Assembly (NCBI RefSeq): GCF_024648825.1
Contig: NZ_JANBBE010000012.1
Span: 186,001-250,000 of the forward strand
Length of the DNA: 64,000 bases
Direction of reading: 5' to 3'
DNA from: Lentzea californiensis
GTDB lineage: Bacteria > Actinomycetota > Actinomycetes > Mycobacteriales > Pseudonocardiaceae
Shown here in pieces: positions 35,902-44,757 of this stretch; position 1 is the first letter of the stretch, and the number at the start of each line of letters is the position of its first letter. The translations under genes were made by a program, and so were the position numbers. The notes beneath the pieces were generated by a model. The model had not been told where the DNA came from and searched no databases. It saw only the letters and a program-made list of their open reading frames with translations.

Positions 35902-37932
35902 ATGGGCGCGCGCAAACTCCTCCTCCGACTCCCGGCCTGGTTCCGGTTCACGGTGATCACGCTCGCGGTGTTCGTCTGCGGGGTGGTCGCCTCCCGGCCG
36001 GCGACCGGCGACAACGGGATCCCGCCCAGCGCCGACGTGATCGCCGCGGCCAACGCCGTCGACGCGTTCGTGGCGCCGTCCGCGACGCACGACCCGTACC
36101 TCAACCTGCCGTCGGACTTCGCGCGCGAGATGGGGCGCGATCCCCAGACCATCACGGCACCGGACGGGACGCTCCGGGTCGTCGACGCGGGGGGCGGGTG
36201 TTCCGGCCCGGCCGGTGACACGGAATGGGACTTCAGCGCCGCGTGCCGCGCGCACGACCTGGGCTACGACCTGCTGCGCTACGCCGACCACAAGGGCGAT
36301 CCGCTCGGGCCGCAGGCGCGCAAGGCGCTGGACGACAGGCTCACGACGGACCTGCACGCGCAGTGCCGGCTGAACCCGCGCGGTGCCGGGCAGAGCTGTC
36401 ACGCGGTGGCCGAGACCTACGCGCTCGGCCTGAAGTTCAACTCCTGGCGGCAGCGGTGGGGAGCGCCCGGCCACGAACCCGTGGTGGCGTGGGCGTTCGG
36501 CAGCGCGGTCGTGGTGTTCCTCCTGCTGGCACGACTGCACGGCCGTCGTCGCGAGAGCACGACGGCGAACTCGCTGCCCCTGGTGCTGGCCCACGCGGAG
36601 CAGGACCGGTACGCGACGTTCCTGCGGCTCTTCAGCCTCGCGCTGCTCGTGCTCGGCGAGACGGTGGCGACGCTCGCGCACCTCAGAGGGTCCGGCACGT
36701 CGTGGTTGTGGGCGTTGCAGGCGGTACCGCTGTTCTTCTTCGCGGGCGGGCACGCGAACCTGCGCAGCTGGCAGGCGCACCAGGGCGGCTTCGGCTGCTG
36801 GGTGTCGAGCCGGACGTCGTGGCTGCTGCGGCCCGTGCTCGCGTTCGTGCTGCTGTGGGTGGTGCTGTTCGCGGCGCTGAACCTGATGGACGTCAAGGTC
36901 GACGCGTACAGCCGCTTGATCACGCATCCGTTGTGGTTCCTCGGGGTCTACCTGCTCGCCGTGGCCGCGACACCGGCGGCCGCGTGGCTGCACGAGCACT
37001 TCCGCCGCACCACCCCGTTCGTGCTGGTGCTGCTGACGCTCGCGGTCGAGATCGCGCGCACGTCGACGGACTGGAAGACCGGCGGGTACGTCAACCTGAT
37101 CGTCGGCGCGTTGCTGATGCAGCAGATCGGCTTCTTCTACGCGGACGGCACGCTGACCGAGCTCTCCCGCAGGCTGCTGGCCGGACTGGGTGCCGTCACG
37201 CTGCCCGCGCTGGTGTTCTTCAGCGACTACCCGCGCTCGATGATGGTGCTCGGGGTGGCGCAGGTGTGCCTGGCGCTGCTGGCCCGCGGCCGGGTCACCT
37301 CGTGGCTCGACGGCTGGTCGTGGCACGTCGTGGACTTCGCCCGCCGCGCCCCGATGACGGTGTACCTCACGTACCTGGCCGGGGTCGGCGCGCTGGTCGG
37401 GTTGCTGGGGCTGACGCAGGCGCCGGCCTGGCTGGTGTTCGGCCTGGTGCCGCTCATCCTGGTGTTCCACCGGTTCGAACGGCGCCTGGTCCGGCTTCCG
37501 AAACTCGCACACGAGTCGCACCGCACCCGGCTCGCGACGGCCATGGGCGTGTCGTTCGGGACGCTCGGCGTGCTCGGGTTCGTCGTGAGCGGGTTCCTCG
37601 GTGACGGCGTGCTGGTGCTGCTGCCCGTGGACCCGCTGCAGAACGTCATCCACCTGCTGCTCGGCTGGTACCTGATCCACACCGCCCGCACCGGCAGCTG
37701 CGACACCCGTCTGCCGTGGCTGCTCACGGCGCTGGCGTGCGTACCGCCGATGCTGGCGCTGGACCCGGCCCCGCCGGTGGTGGTGCTGCACGCCGTGGCG
37801 ATCGGCCTCGCAGCGCTCGGAGCCATCCCCAGGTCACAGCCGCGCACACCGGCAGCCACAGCAGTCGCTGCCACACCCAGTCCGGATCCTCTGGTGGCTG
37901 CTGGAGTCCCGGCAGCGCACCCCACGCGCTGA
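35902..37932 (+). CDS. Fusion of a prokaryotic phospholipase A2 with an acyltransferase-like membrane domain
   Basis: A 676-residue protein. An N-terminal hydrophobic segment (13-31) exports residues 35-190, which match bacterial phospholipase A2: Cys100 in GGGCSGPAG, the catalytic His118-Asp119 in FSAACRAHDLGYDLL, and Cys115, Cys155 and Cys166 placed for two disulfides. Residues about 195-676 form ten or more membrane helices like acyltransferase-3 proteins (PLWFLGVYLLAVAATP), but the usual catalytic His at the first acyltransferase helix is Glu here (FLRLFSLALLVLGETV). A lipid deacylation/reacylation or transport role is inferred. The last 209 nt overlap the convergent acyltransferase gene. 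Confidence 0.8.
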   Translation: MGARKLLLRLPAWFRFTVITLAVFVCGVVASRPATGDNGIPPSADVIAAANAVDAFVAPSATHDPYLNLPSDFAREMGRDPQTITAPDGTLRVVDAGGGCSGPAGDTEWDFSAACRAHDLGYDLLRYADHKGDPLGPQARKALDDRLTTDLHAQCRLNPRGAGQSCHAVAETYALGLKFNSWRQRWGAPGHEPVVAWAFGSAVVVFLLLARLHGRRRESTTANSLPLVLAHAEQDRYATFLRLFSLALLVLGETVATLAHLRGSGTSWLWALQAVPLFFFAGGHANLRSWQAHQGGFGCWVSSRTSWLLRPVLAFVLLWVVLFAALNLMDVKVDAYSRLITHPLWFLGVYLLAVAATPAAAWLHEHFRRTTPFVLVLLTLAVEIARTSTDWKTGGYVNLIVGALLMQQIGFFYADGTLTELSRRLLAGLGAVTLPALVFFSDYPRSMMVLGVAQVCLALLARGRVTSWLDGWSWHVVDFARRAPMTVYLTYLAGVGALVGLLGLTQAPAWLVFGLVPLILVFHRFERRLVRLPKLAHESHRTRLATAMGVSFGTLGVLGFVVSGFLGDGVLVLLPVDPLQNVIHLLLGWYLIHTARTGSCDTRLPWLLTALACVPPMLALDPAPPVVVLHAVAIGLAALGAIPRSQPRTPAATAVAATPSPDPLVAAGVPAAHPTR

Positions 37933-38746
37933 GCGCCAGCGTCACGGTGACCAACGCGCTCTGGTGCGTCAGGAAGATCCCGAGCGCCCGCTCGTTCAGC
38001 CACGTCACGGGTTTAGCCGTGCCGATCCTGGTCAGCAGCGGTGCGATCGTGAGCACCAGGCCGATCTGCGCGAACGCCAGCGCGAGCGTCGCGTAGTTCG
38101 GCGGGTTCAGGTTCGACACCGCCTCGCCTGGGATGCCCACCGCCGACAGCGGATAGCCGCCGAACGTCGTCAGCAGCGCGTACCCGAGCACGCCCAGCAC
38201 CAGCAGCGGCGGTCCGGGAATCCTCCTGCGCGCCAGGGAGAAGCCGAGCTGCCAGGCCGCCCACCACACCGCGTACGGCACGACCAGCACCAGCAGAACC
38301 GGGACGAGCACACCCCACGAGTACTCGTCCAGCCTGCGCACCAACGGTTTCAACGCGAGCAGCGCCAGGTAGACGCCGAAGAACCACAGCGGCGTCGTGA
38401 CCAGGAACCCGATGTTCCAGGCGGTGCCCTGGTCCACGCCGCGCAACGTCAGTCCGAACAGGACAGCGGCCCAGCAGCCGAGCATCAGCAGCGTGGGCAC
38501 GGCGAGCTGCTTCAGCCGGACGAGGAACGACGTCTTCGAGTGCGCGGCCGCGAACCCACCGACGAAGAAGAACAGGCCGAGCGTCTGGAGCACCCACGAA
38601 ACCGGTGTCAGCGAGGACAAGTGCTTCAACGGGCTGTCGATGTACATACCGGTGGGCGTGTCGACGAGCGCGGTCACCAGCCAGTGGCCGAGCACGACCG
38701 TGACGACGGCGATGGCCCGCACGGCGTCGATGAACGGATTTCTCAC
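37724..38746 (-). CDS. Acyltransferase-3 family membrane protein
   Basis: 340 residues from the GTG that overlaps the upstream stop (GTGA), giving the canonical N-terminus RNPFIDAVRAIAVVTVVLGHWLV with the Arg and His of O-acyltransferases. About ten transmembrane helices follow, including TTPLWFFGVYLALLALKP, a motif shared with the convergent phospholipase fusion. Such enzymes acylate exported sugars, peptidoglycan or lipids. The C-terminal 26 residues are Pro/Ala-rich and lie antisense to the coding region of the opposing gene. It is in an operon with the alpha/beta hydrolase. Confidence 0.85.
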   Translation of the reverse strand: MRNPFIDAVRAIAVVTVVLGHWLVTALVDTPTGMYIDSPLKHLSSLTPVSWVLQTLGLFFFVGGFAAAHSKTSFLVRLKQLAVPTLLMLGCWAAVLFGLTLRGVDQGTAWNIGFLVTTPLWFFGVYLALLALKPLVRRLDEYSWGVLVPVLLVLVVPYAVWWAAWQLGFSLARRRIPGPPLLVLGVLGYALLTTFGGYPLSAVGIPGEAVSNLNPPNYATLALAFAQIGLVLTIAPLLTRIGTAKPVTWLNERALGIFLTHQSALVTVTLALSAWGALPGLQQPPEDPDWVWQRLLWLPVCAAVTWGWLRALRGRSPRRAAPPPAGPGPAPASAVRTPAP

Positions 38747-39459
38747 AGCTTCTCCCCCGAACCCGAACCCGAAGCGATCCGGACGAGAGCGTTCAACGTC
38801 TCGCTGCCCGGCTCGTAGTACGTGTCGTGCTTCCCGCCCTCGAACCGCAGCACGGTCGCCCCGAAACCGTCCGAGGCCGGATCCGTGCCGTGCCCGAGGT
38901 CGAACAGCCGCGCGTTGGGCACGAACCTCATCCAGTCCCCGCTGGACCGCAACGCCCACACCCGAGCCCCGGTCCCGAGCTCCGCGACGGAATCCGCCCG
39001 CACACCGGGGCTTCCGGTGAACACGACGTCCGCCACGTCCAGCTCGTGTGCCGCGAGGCCGACCACCACCGACCCGTAGCTGTGGCCGACGACGTGCACG
39101 CGCGCCCGAGTTCGCAACGACCGGACGAAGTCGACGAGCGCGTCAGCGCCCCGACGTGCCAAGGAACCGGTCATCGCGTCCACGCCGAGCCCCTGCGGCG
39201 TCCGGTACCCGAGCCAGGCGATCACCGCGAGGTCGTCCCGGTGCGCCTGCTCGTACAGGTTGGACGCCATCCGGCCGACCGTGCGCTCGAACCTGCCGAC
39301 GTCCACGTCGGACCCCGGCACGAGGACCACGACGTCACGCGCGGTGCTCAGGTCACCGACGACCGCGACGCGGCGGGCGACGTCGGAACGCCACTGCGCG
39401 ATCGACGGCGCGACCGACGGGAGGGCGATCAGCAGGAGGAACAGGACGGCTCGGCGCAT
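38743..39459 (-). CDS. Exported alpha/beta hydrolase (DUF1023/Abhydrolase_8)
   Basis: A 238-residue protein with an N-terminal signal or anchor (MRRAVLFLLLIALPSVAPSIA). The nucleophile elbow is VHVVGHSYGSVVVGLAA; WLGYRTPQGLGVDA and the C-terminal GGKHDTYY are typical of the DUF1023 family, with His in the last motif. Substrate unknown. It is joined to the downstream acyltransferase by a GTGA overlap, and both converge on the phospholipase/acyltransferase fusion, suggesting a surface-lipid remodelling group. Confidence 0.88.
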   Translation of the reverse strand: MRRAVLFLLLIALPSVAPSIAQWRSDVARRVAVVGDLSTARDVVVLVPGSDVDVGRFERTVGRMASNLYEQAHRDDLAVIAWLGYRTPQGLGVDAMTGSLARRGADALVDFVRSLRTRARVHVVGHSYGSVVVGLAAHELDVADVVFTGSPGVRADSVAELGTGARVWALRSSGDWMRFVPNARLFDLGHGTDPASDGFGATVLRFEGGKHDTYYEPGSETLNALVRIASGSGSGEKL

Positions 39460-39521
39460 GAACCGAAGCTAGGAAGACCACGGGCCCCGGATCGTCACCC
39501 CGGCGTGCCGTCTTCCCGCTG

Positions 39522-40175
39522 CTACCCCGGTACCACGAGCCCGCTCTCGTAGGCCGCGATGACGGCCTGGGCGCGGTCGCGCAGGCCGAGCTTGGTGAGC
39601 ACGCGGCTCACGTGCGTCTTGACGGTCTGCTCGGCCAGCACCAGGTGCGCGGCGATCTCGGTGTTCGACAGGCCCTGCGCGATCAGCACGAGGATCTCGG
39701 TCTCGCGGTCGGTCAGGACCGACAACTGGGCGGGCCGGACGCGGTCGGACCGGCGCGACCGCACGAAGTCCTCGATCAGGCGCTTGGTGATCGACGGCGC
39801 CAGCAGGGCCTCTCCCGCGGCCACCACGCGGACGGCGTTGAGCAGCTCGCGGGCGGGCGCGTGCTTGAGCAGGAACCCGCTCGCGCCGGCCTGCAACGCC
39901 TCGTAGACGTAGTCGTCGAGGTCGAACGTGGTCAGCACGAGGACCTTCACCCCGTCCGACCCGTTCAGCAACAACCGCGTCGCCGTCAGACCGTCCATTT
40001 CGGGCATGCGGATGTCCATCAGCACGACGTCCGGTCTGACCGTACGCGCCAGCGCGACGCCCTGCACGCCGTTCCCCGCGGCGCCGACGACCTGGATGTC
40101 CTCCTGCGAGTCGAGCAGCGCGGAGAACCCCTCGCGCACCATCTCCTGGTCGTCGACCACGACCACCCTGATCAC
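39522..40175 (-). CDS. NarL/LuxR-family response regulator
   Basis: 217 residues. The receiver has VVVDDQEMVREGFSALL, the phospho-acceptor in DVVLMDIRMPEMDGL, LVLTTFDLDDYV and GFLLKHA; the LuxR domain is LTDRETEILVLIAQGLSNTEIAAHLVLAEQTVKTHVSRVLTKL. Its start overlaps the kinase stop by 4 nt. This is the second NarL-type pair in the window. The target is not visible. Confidence 0.93.
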   Translation of the reverse strand: MIRVVVVDDQEMVREGFSALLDSQEDIQVVGAAGNGVQGVALARTVRPDVVLMDIRMPEMDGLTATRLLLNGSDGVKVLVLTTFDLDDYVYEALQAGASGFLLKHAPARELLNAVRVVAAGEALLAPSITKRLIEDFVRSRRSDRVRPAQLSVLTDRETEILVLIAQGLSNTEIAAHLVLAEQTVKTHVSRVLTKLGLRDRAQAVIAAYESGLVVPG

Positions 40176-41290
40176 TTGTCCCCCAACGGAATTCTCGCCC
40201 GGACCATGAACCCGCCGGCTTCGGTCGACTTCACGGTCAGCGTGCCGCCGTGCACGGCGACGCGTTCTCGCATCCCCACCAGGCCCTGCCCGCTGCCGCC
40301 GCCCCTGGACGGCCCGCCGGCGGTGTTGATCACCAGCACCTCGAGCACACCCTCGTCTTCGTGCACGTGGACGGACGCCTTCGAGCCGGGCGCGTGCCTG
40401 GTGGCGTTCGTGAGCGCCTCCTGCACGATCCGGTACGCGGTCAGGCCGACCGCCTCCGGGACGTCGTCCACGCCGACCTCGGCCTCGTCGCCGGGCCGCA
40501 CCAGTTCCGGGATGCGGCTGATGCCCGGCTGCGGTTCCCGTTGGGGAACCTCGCCGTTCGTCCGCAGCACGCCCAGCAGCCGTTGCATGTCGGTGATCGC
40601 CTCACGCGCGGCCTCGCCGACTTCCGCGAACTCCTGCTGGGCTTCCTCGTTCAGCCCCTTGAGACGGTAGGGCGCGGTCTCGCACCTGACCACCACCAGC
40701 GACATGTGGTGGGCCACGACGTCGTGCATCTCGCGCGCGATGCGGGCACGTTCTTCCAGCGCGGCCTTGGCGTCGCGTTCTTCCTCGAGTTCGCGTTCGG
40801 CCCTGCCGCGCGCACCGAACAGGTAGACGGCGGCACCGACGATGGGCACGAAGAGCGCCCTGTCCGCGGCCTGCGGTTCGGAGGCGATGATCAGCGCCAT
40901 GGTGACCACCGTGGCGCTGATCACGATGGCGCGTGAGTAGAACGCCGCGACCGCGACGAACAGCGGCGCCGCGGTCCAGTACTGGAAGGCCTCGGCGCCC
41001 TCACCGTCACACAGGAGACTGACGAGGTAAAAGCTGGGCACCGCCAGGCGCCAGGCGTAGAGCGGCGACCAGATCAGCAGCACGTACGGCCCGACCGTCA
41101 CCAGGAAGATGACGACCCACCAGCCGTCCGAGTCCTCCTGGCGCACGTAGCCGGCGCTCGCGACGACCGCCCACACGAAAGCGTAGATGATCAGCGCGCC
41201 GTGCACCGGGATGCGCCACCGACCGAGCCCCTTGGCGAGCACTCGGGTGTGATCGGGACCGAGAACGGTTCGGTACAACGCGCGGAACAC
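40172..41290 (-). CDS. NarL-type (HisKA_3) sensor histidine kinase
   Basis: 372 residues from GTG. Hydrophobic helices cover about 28-160; the dimerisation/phospho-acceptor segment is LEERARIAREMHDVVAHHMSLVVV and the ATPase domain has VQEALTNATRHAPGSKASVHV and GGGSGQGLVGMRERVAVHGG. The DVVAHHMS motif is typical of DesK-like actinobacterial kinases. It pairs with the response regulator downstream. The input signal is unknown; the sensor part is embedded in the membrane. Confidence 0.91.
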   Translation of the reverse strand: MFRALYRTVLGPDHTRVLAKGLGRWRIPVHGALIIYAFVWAVVASAGYVRQEDSDGWWVVIFLVTVGPYVLLIWSPLYAWRLAVPSFYLVSLLCDGEGAEAFQYWTAAPLFVAVAAFYSRAIVISATVVTMALIIASEPQAADRALFVPIVGAAVYLFGARGRAERELEEERDAKAALEERARIAREMHDVVAHHMSLVVVRCETAPYRLKGLNEEAQQEFAEVGEAAREAITDMQRLLGVLRTNGEVPQREPQPGISRIPELVRPGDEAEVGVDDVPEAVGLTAYRIVQEALTNATRHAPGSKASVHVHEDEGVLEVLVINTAGGPSRGGGSGQGLVGMRERVAVHGGTLTVKSTEAGGFMVRARIPLGDK

Positions 41291-41410
41291 CAGCCGATGC
41301 TAGGTGGATCCGTTCATCAGCACATTGACCTGCGGAGTGACATACCCCGGTAGCACTCTGATCAAGATGGGGCATTGCGAACGCGTGACACCGCGCGGTA
41401 GGCAGTACCT

Positions 41411-41917
41411 GTGACACCACCACAGGATCCAGATCGCTGGTCACGGCTGACGGCCGTCGCCGGTGAGGCGCTGGCTGCGGCCAGGGCCGGGGAAGACGCT
41501 GTGGCGGTAGACCTCGTGACCGGGTACCTCAGCGGGTCGCCCGAGGGCAACGAGGAGATCCGTGAGCTCGTGCTCCTGCTGTTCGCCGAGTGCAGCAGCA
41601 TGGTCAGCGCTCTCGGTTCCGGCGGCGCCACCCCGGTGAAGATGCAGGTCTTCGACGAGGAGGGGAACGAGGTCCAGATCGACGACGCGGACCCACCCGT
41701 CCGCACGGCGATCCGCGCCCTGCTGGCCGAGGTGCACGGCGACCAGGACGCGGCCTCGGAGCAGATCGAGATCGCCCTGGCCAACGGGCACCCGCAGGAG
41801 CTTGCGACAGTCGTTCTACAAGCCCTGCGGTGGACCCTGAAGCTGGCGATCGAGTGTGAGACGCGCGACCTGCCCGTCGCGCCGTGGATCACCGCGTCGC
41901 TGGACGACCAACCTTGA
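41411..41917 (+). CDS. Hypothetical acidic protein
   Basis: A 168-residue soluble, acidic, largely helical protein from a GTG (TPPQDPDRWSRLTAVAGEAL). I do not recognise a family. A short beta stretch in the middle (VKMQVFDEEGNEVQIDDADPP) separates two helical halves. It has no membrane helix or signal peptide. The 3' end overlaps the convergent erythromycin-esterase-like gene by 29 nt. Codon usage is typical of the region, so it is probably a real gene. Confidence 0.65.
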   Translation: MTPPQDPDRWSRLTAVAGEALAAARAGEDAVAVDLVTGYLSGSPEGNEEIRELVLLLFAECSSMVSALGSGGATPVKMQVFDEEGNEVQIDDADPPVRTAIRALLAEVHGDQDAASEQIEIALANGHPQELATVVLQALRWTLKLAIECETRDLPVAPWITASLDDQP

Positions 41918-43016
41918 TGTGCAGCAGAGCGTCCACACCGTCCATGAGGTGCTGGTCGAGCGGGAAGTAGGCCATCGCCAGCATCGGGTCGGCGCCGGAG
42001 TCGGTGCGCCGCACTCCCTCCGGCTTGTCCTTCGTGATGCCCCAGGTCGTGAAACGGTCCTGCAGACTGCCTTCGAAGGTGGCTTCGTCCGGTTCGCCGA
42101 GCCCGATCGAGTCGTTGCGGCCGAGCGTGCCGCCGATCACGGTGTACTGGTCACCGAGGACCGGCGCCACGAGCGCGCCCGCGGACAACCACTCGACGCG
42201 TTCGCCGGCCATCTCCATCGAGGAGCCGGTGCGCTGCAGGTGGGCGTTGTGCGCGAACACGAACGTCGGCCCGTTCGCGGCCTCGGCACGCCGGATCTCC
42301 AGCAGGTTCCGGGCCATCACGCCGTCCCGCATCTGGCACAGGCGGTTGAGGCGCACGCCCAGCGGGTTCGGTTCGGCGCACTCCCGGTGGTACTGGAGCA
42401 GGCTCAGCCCGGCCACCAGGTGCGTCTCCGCGCGGGCCCACGCCTCGTCGGTGGTCCTGCACTCGTGCAGCCGCCTGAGCATCCCGGTGCCGATCTCGCG
42501 CAGCCTGATCGCCTCCTCCGACCGCCCCGGCGACTGGGTGAGGTCCATGACGGCCTCGTCACGGCTCCACTTCTCGTCGTCGATCGTCAGGTCCACGTCC
42601 TCACCCAGGTAGTCGCGGGCGTGTTCGAGGTAGGGACGAGGGCTGGGCGCGCTGGCCGTCTCGGTCTGGAAGTCGAAGCCGTGGAACGACAGGCGTTCCC
42701 GCGGCGCTTTGTCCGCGTTGTACTCGCGCATCCACTGCACGAGCTCGCGGTTGGCGGGCCAGTTCTCCCCGAACGTGTGGGAGAAGCCCTCCTTCATGAT
42801 CGTGTCGAGGTCACCGGGGCCGCCGTGGACGTAGTCGTTGACGGTCAGGCCCCGGATCCGGCAGGTCTCCAGGGCGATGGAGCGGAAGCCCAGGCCCGTG
42901 AGCTGCTCGAAGAGCTCGTTGCGGATCCAGGTGTGGGCGTGCTCGAGGTGCGTGGGCTCCCCGAACCCCAGCAGCTCGGTGAAGGGGGTGATGAACTCGC
43001 GAATGTCCTGGCTCAT
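41889..43016 (-). CDS. Erythromycin esterase family protein
   Basis: 375 residues from MSQDIREFITPFTELLGFGEPTHLEHAH. The family motif (G-E-x-x-H near the N-terminus: LGFGEPTHLEHAHTWIRNEL) and the second His segment (TFVFAHNAHLQRTGSSM) are intact, along with FHGFDFQ. Erythromycin esterases hydrolyse the macrolide lactone, but many actinobacterial homologues have unknown substrates. It is divergent from a double-MerR regulator with matching dyads between them, which suggests drug- or metabolite-inducible expression. Confidence 0.85.
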   Translation of the reverse strand: MSQDIREFITPFTELLGFGEPTHLEHAHTWIRNELFEQLTGLGFRSIALETCRIRGLTVNDYVHGGPGDLDTIMKEGFSHTFGENWPANRELVQWMREYNADKAPRERLSFHGFDFQTETASAPSPRPYLEHARDYLGEDVDLTIDDEKWSRDEAVMDLTQSPGRSEEAIRLREIGTGMLRRLHECRTTDEAWARAETHLVAGLSLLQYHRECAEPNPLGVRLNRLCQMRDGVMARNLLEIRRAEAANGPTFVFAHNAHLQRTGSSMEMAGERVEWLSAGALVAPVLGDQYTVIGGTLGRNDSIGLGEPDEATFEGSLQDRFTTWGITKDKPEGVRRTDSGADPMLAMAYFPLDQHLMDGVDALLHIKVGRPATR

Positions 43017-43036
43017 GTGGTTCAACCGTAACATTG

Positions 43037-43093
43037 AAAGCTCAGTTGAGACTTTGGCGCGATCTTCTCGACTTTCGCACTTAAAGTCTCAAC
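43037..43093. promoter_or_regulatory. MerR-type operator dyads in the divergent promoter
   Basis: GTTGAGACTTT (43045-43055) and AAAGTCTCAAC (43083-43093) form a perfect 11-bp inverted repeat 27 nt apart. Each also takes part in a local dyad: AAAGCTCAGTTGAGACTTT (43037-43055), and GACTTT/AAAGTC (43070-43075, 43083-43088). The distal copy abuts the GTG start of the MerR gene. The pattern fits autoregulation plus control of the esterase gene. Confidence 0.7.
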
Positions 43094-43094
43094 C

Positions 43095-43781
43095 GTGCGA
43101 CCAACTGACCTCGCCCGTGAGCACGGCCTCTCGACCCAGGCGGTGCGCAACTACGAGGAGTCCGGGTTCCTCCCGCCCGCCGAGCGCACGCTGTCCGGCT
43201 ACCGCGTCTACACCGAGGTCCACGCCGCCGCGCTGCGCACGTTCCTCGCACTGGTCCCGGCGTTCGGGCACGCCACCGCGGGCCAGATCATGAACGCGAT
43301 TCACGCCGACTCGCTGGACGACGTGCTGATGGCGATCGACCGGGGCCACGAACAGCTGCTGCGCGACCGCTCCACCCTCGACTCGGTCAGCCACGCCGTG
43401 CAGGACCTCACCGACTTCGAACCGGTCCTGGAGCCGCGCACGATCGGCGAACTGGCCCGGCGGCTCGGCGTGACCCCGGCGACGCTGCGCGCGTGGGAGG
43501 AGGCCGGCATCCTCGTGCCGTCCCGCGAGCCGACCGGCTACCGCCTGTTCCGGGCCGAGGACGTCCGCGACGCCGAACTGGCCCACCTGCTCCGGCGCGG
43601 CGGCTATCCGTTGGCGCGCATCGCTTTGGTCGTCGAGCAGATCCGCACGGCGGGCGGCACCGACACCCTCGGTGCCGCCCTCGCCGACTGGCGCCGCCGC
43701 CTCACCGCACGCGGCCTGGCGATGCTGGCCGCCTCCGCACGCCTCAACGAGTACCTGACCGCACGGGCACCAGCTCCGTGA
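43095..43781 (+). CDS. Double MerR-type regulator (TioE family)
   Basis: 228 residues containing two MerR helix-turn-helix domains: residues 1-70 (TDLAREHGLSTQAVRNYEESGFLPPAERTLSGYRVYTE) and about 115-180 (TIGELARRLGVTPATLRAWEEAGILVPSREPTGYRLF). This tandem arrangement is typical of the TioE family, named after a regulator in a thiocoraline cluster. Each domain could contact one of the dyads upstream. It is divergent from the erythromycin esterase homologue and overlaps metX convergently by 38 nt. Confidence 0.87.
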   Translation: MRPTDLAREHGLSTQAVRNYEESGFLPPAERTLSGYRVYTEVHAAALRTFLALVPAFGHATAGQIMNAIHADSLDDVLMAIDRGHEQLLRDRSTLDSVSHAVQDLTDFEPVLEPRTIGELARRLGVTPATLRAWEEAGILVPSREPTGYRLFRAEDVRDAELAHLLRRGGYPLARIALVVEQIRTAGGTDTLGAALADWRRRLTARGLAMLAASARLNEYLTARAPAP

Positions 43782-44757
43782 CCAGCGCGCCGACCTGCTC
43801 GCTCTCGATCAGGAACGCGTCGTGCCCGTACGGCGACTCGATCACTCGCAGGCCGTCGGCCCCGGGGATTCCCGCCGCCAGTTCTTCCTGCTGCGCCAGC
43901 GGGTAGAGCCGGTCCGAGTCGACACCGGCGACGATCGTGCGCGCGGTGACCTTCCGCAACGCCGCCTTGATCCCACCGCGCTGGTACCCGACGTCGTGCG
44001 AGTTCATCGCCTCCGTCAGCGTGACGTAGCTGGCCGCGTCGAACCGCCGGGCCAGCTTCGCCGCGTGGTGGTCCAGATAGGACTCGACCTCGAACCGGCC
44101 GTCCTCCTGCCGTTGCCTCCCGAACCTGGCCTGCAACTCCTGCTCGCTGCGATAGCTGATGTGCGCGATCCGCCGCGCGATCCCCAGTCCTGCCAAAGGA
44201 TCGGCCTTGATCGCGTGCACCTGCGCGGACGCCAGCGCGATCTGTTCGGCGGACGCCGCGGCGGTCGTCGCCAGCAACAGCAGCGACTCGACCCGTTCCG
44301 GCTCGCTCACCGCCCACTCGACGGCCCGCATGCCACCCATGGACCCGCCGAGCACCGCGGCCCACCGCCCGATGCCCAGGTGGTCCGCGAGGTGCACCTC
44401 GGCCGCGACCTGGTCGCGAATCGTGAGGTCCGGGAACCGGGGGTGCTGCCAGGGCCCGGTGCTGCCCTGACAGCCTCCCAGCACGTTCGGCGCGACGACG
44501 AAGAACGCGTCGAGCGGCTTTCCCGGCCCCACGAGGGAGTCCCACCAGCCCGGCGTCGGGTGGCCCGGCTCCACGCCCCCGGCGACATGGCTGTCGCCGG
44601 TCAGGGCGTGGAGCACGAGCACCGCGTTGGAGGCCTCGGCGTTCAAGGTCCCCCACGTCTCGTACGCGAGCTGGAAACCCGGCAGTTCCCCGAACGTCCC
44701 GGCGTGGCTGAACCACTTCCGCCGGCCGAACGGATCACCGAACCGCCAGCCGCCCAC
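43744..44757 (-). CDS. metX: Homoserine O-acetyltransferase
   Basis: A 337-residue alpha/beta hydrolase-fold enzyme that acetylates homoserine with acetyl-CoA for methionine synthesis. Signatures: YETWGTLN, VLHALTGDSHVAG, PNVLGGCQGSTGP, the nucleophile elbow VLGGSMGGMRAVEWA with Ser, the Asp in VDSDRLYP and the His in SPYGHDAFL. The GTG start overlaps the metY stop by one base (TAGTG), so the two are coupled. The operon is leader peptide, metY, metX. Confidence 0.95.
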   Translation of the reverse strand: MGGWRFGDPFGRRKWFSHAGTFGELPGFQLAYETWGTLNAEASNAVLVLHALTGDSHVAGGVEPGHPTPGWWDSLVGPGKPLDAFFVVAPNVLGGCQGSTGPWQHPRFPDLTIRDQVAAEVHLADHLGIGRWAAVLGGSMGGMRAVEWAVSEPERVESLLLLATTAAASAEQIALASAQVHAIKADPLAGLGIARRIAHISYRSEQELQARFGRQRQEDGRFEVESYLDHHAAKLARRFDAASYVTLTEAMNSHDVGYQRGGIKAALRKVTARTIVAGVDSDRLYPLAQQEELAAGIPGADGLRVIESPYGHDAFLIESEQVGALVTELVPVRSGTR

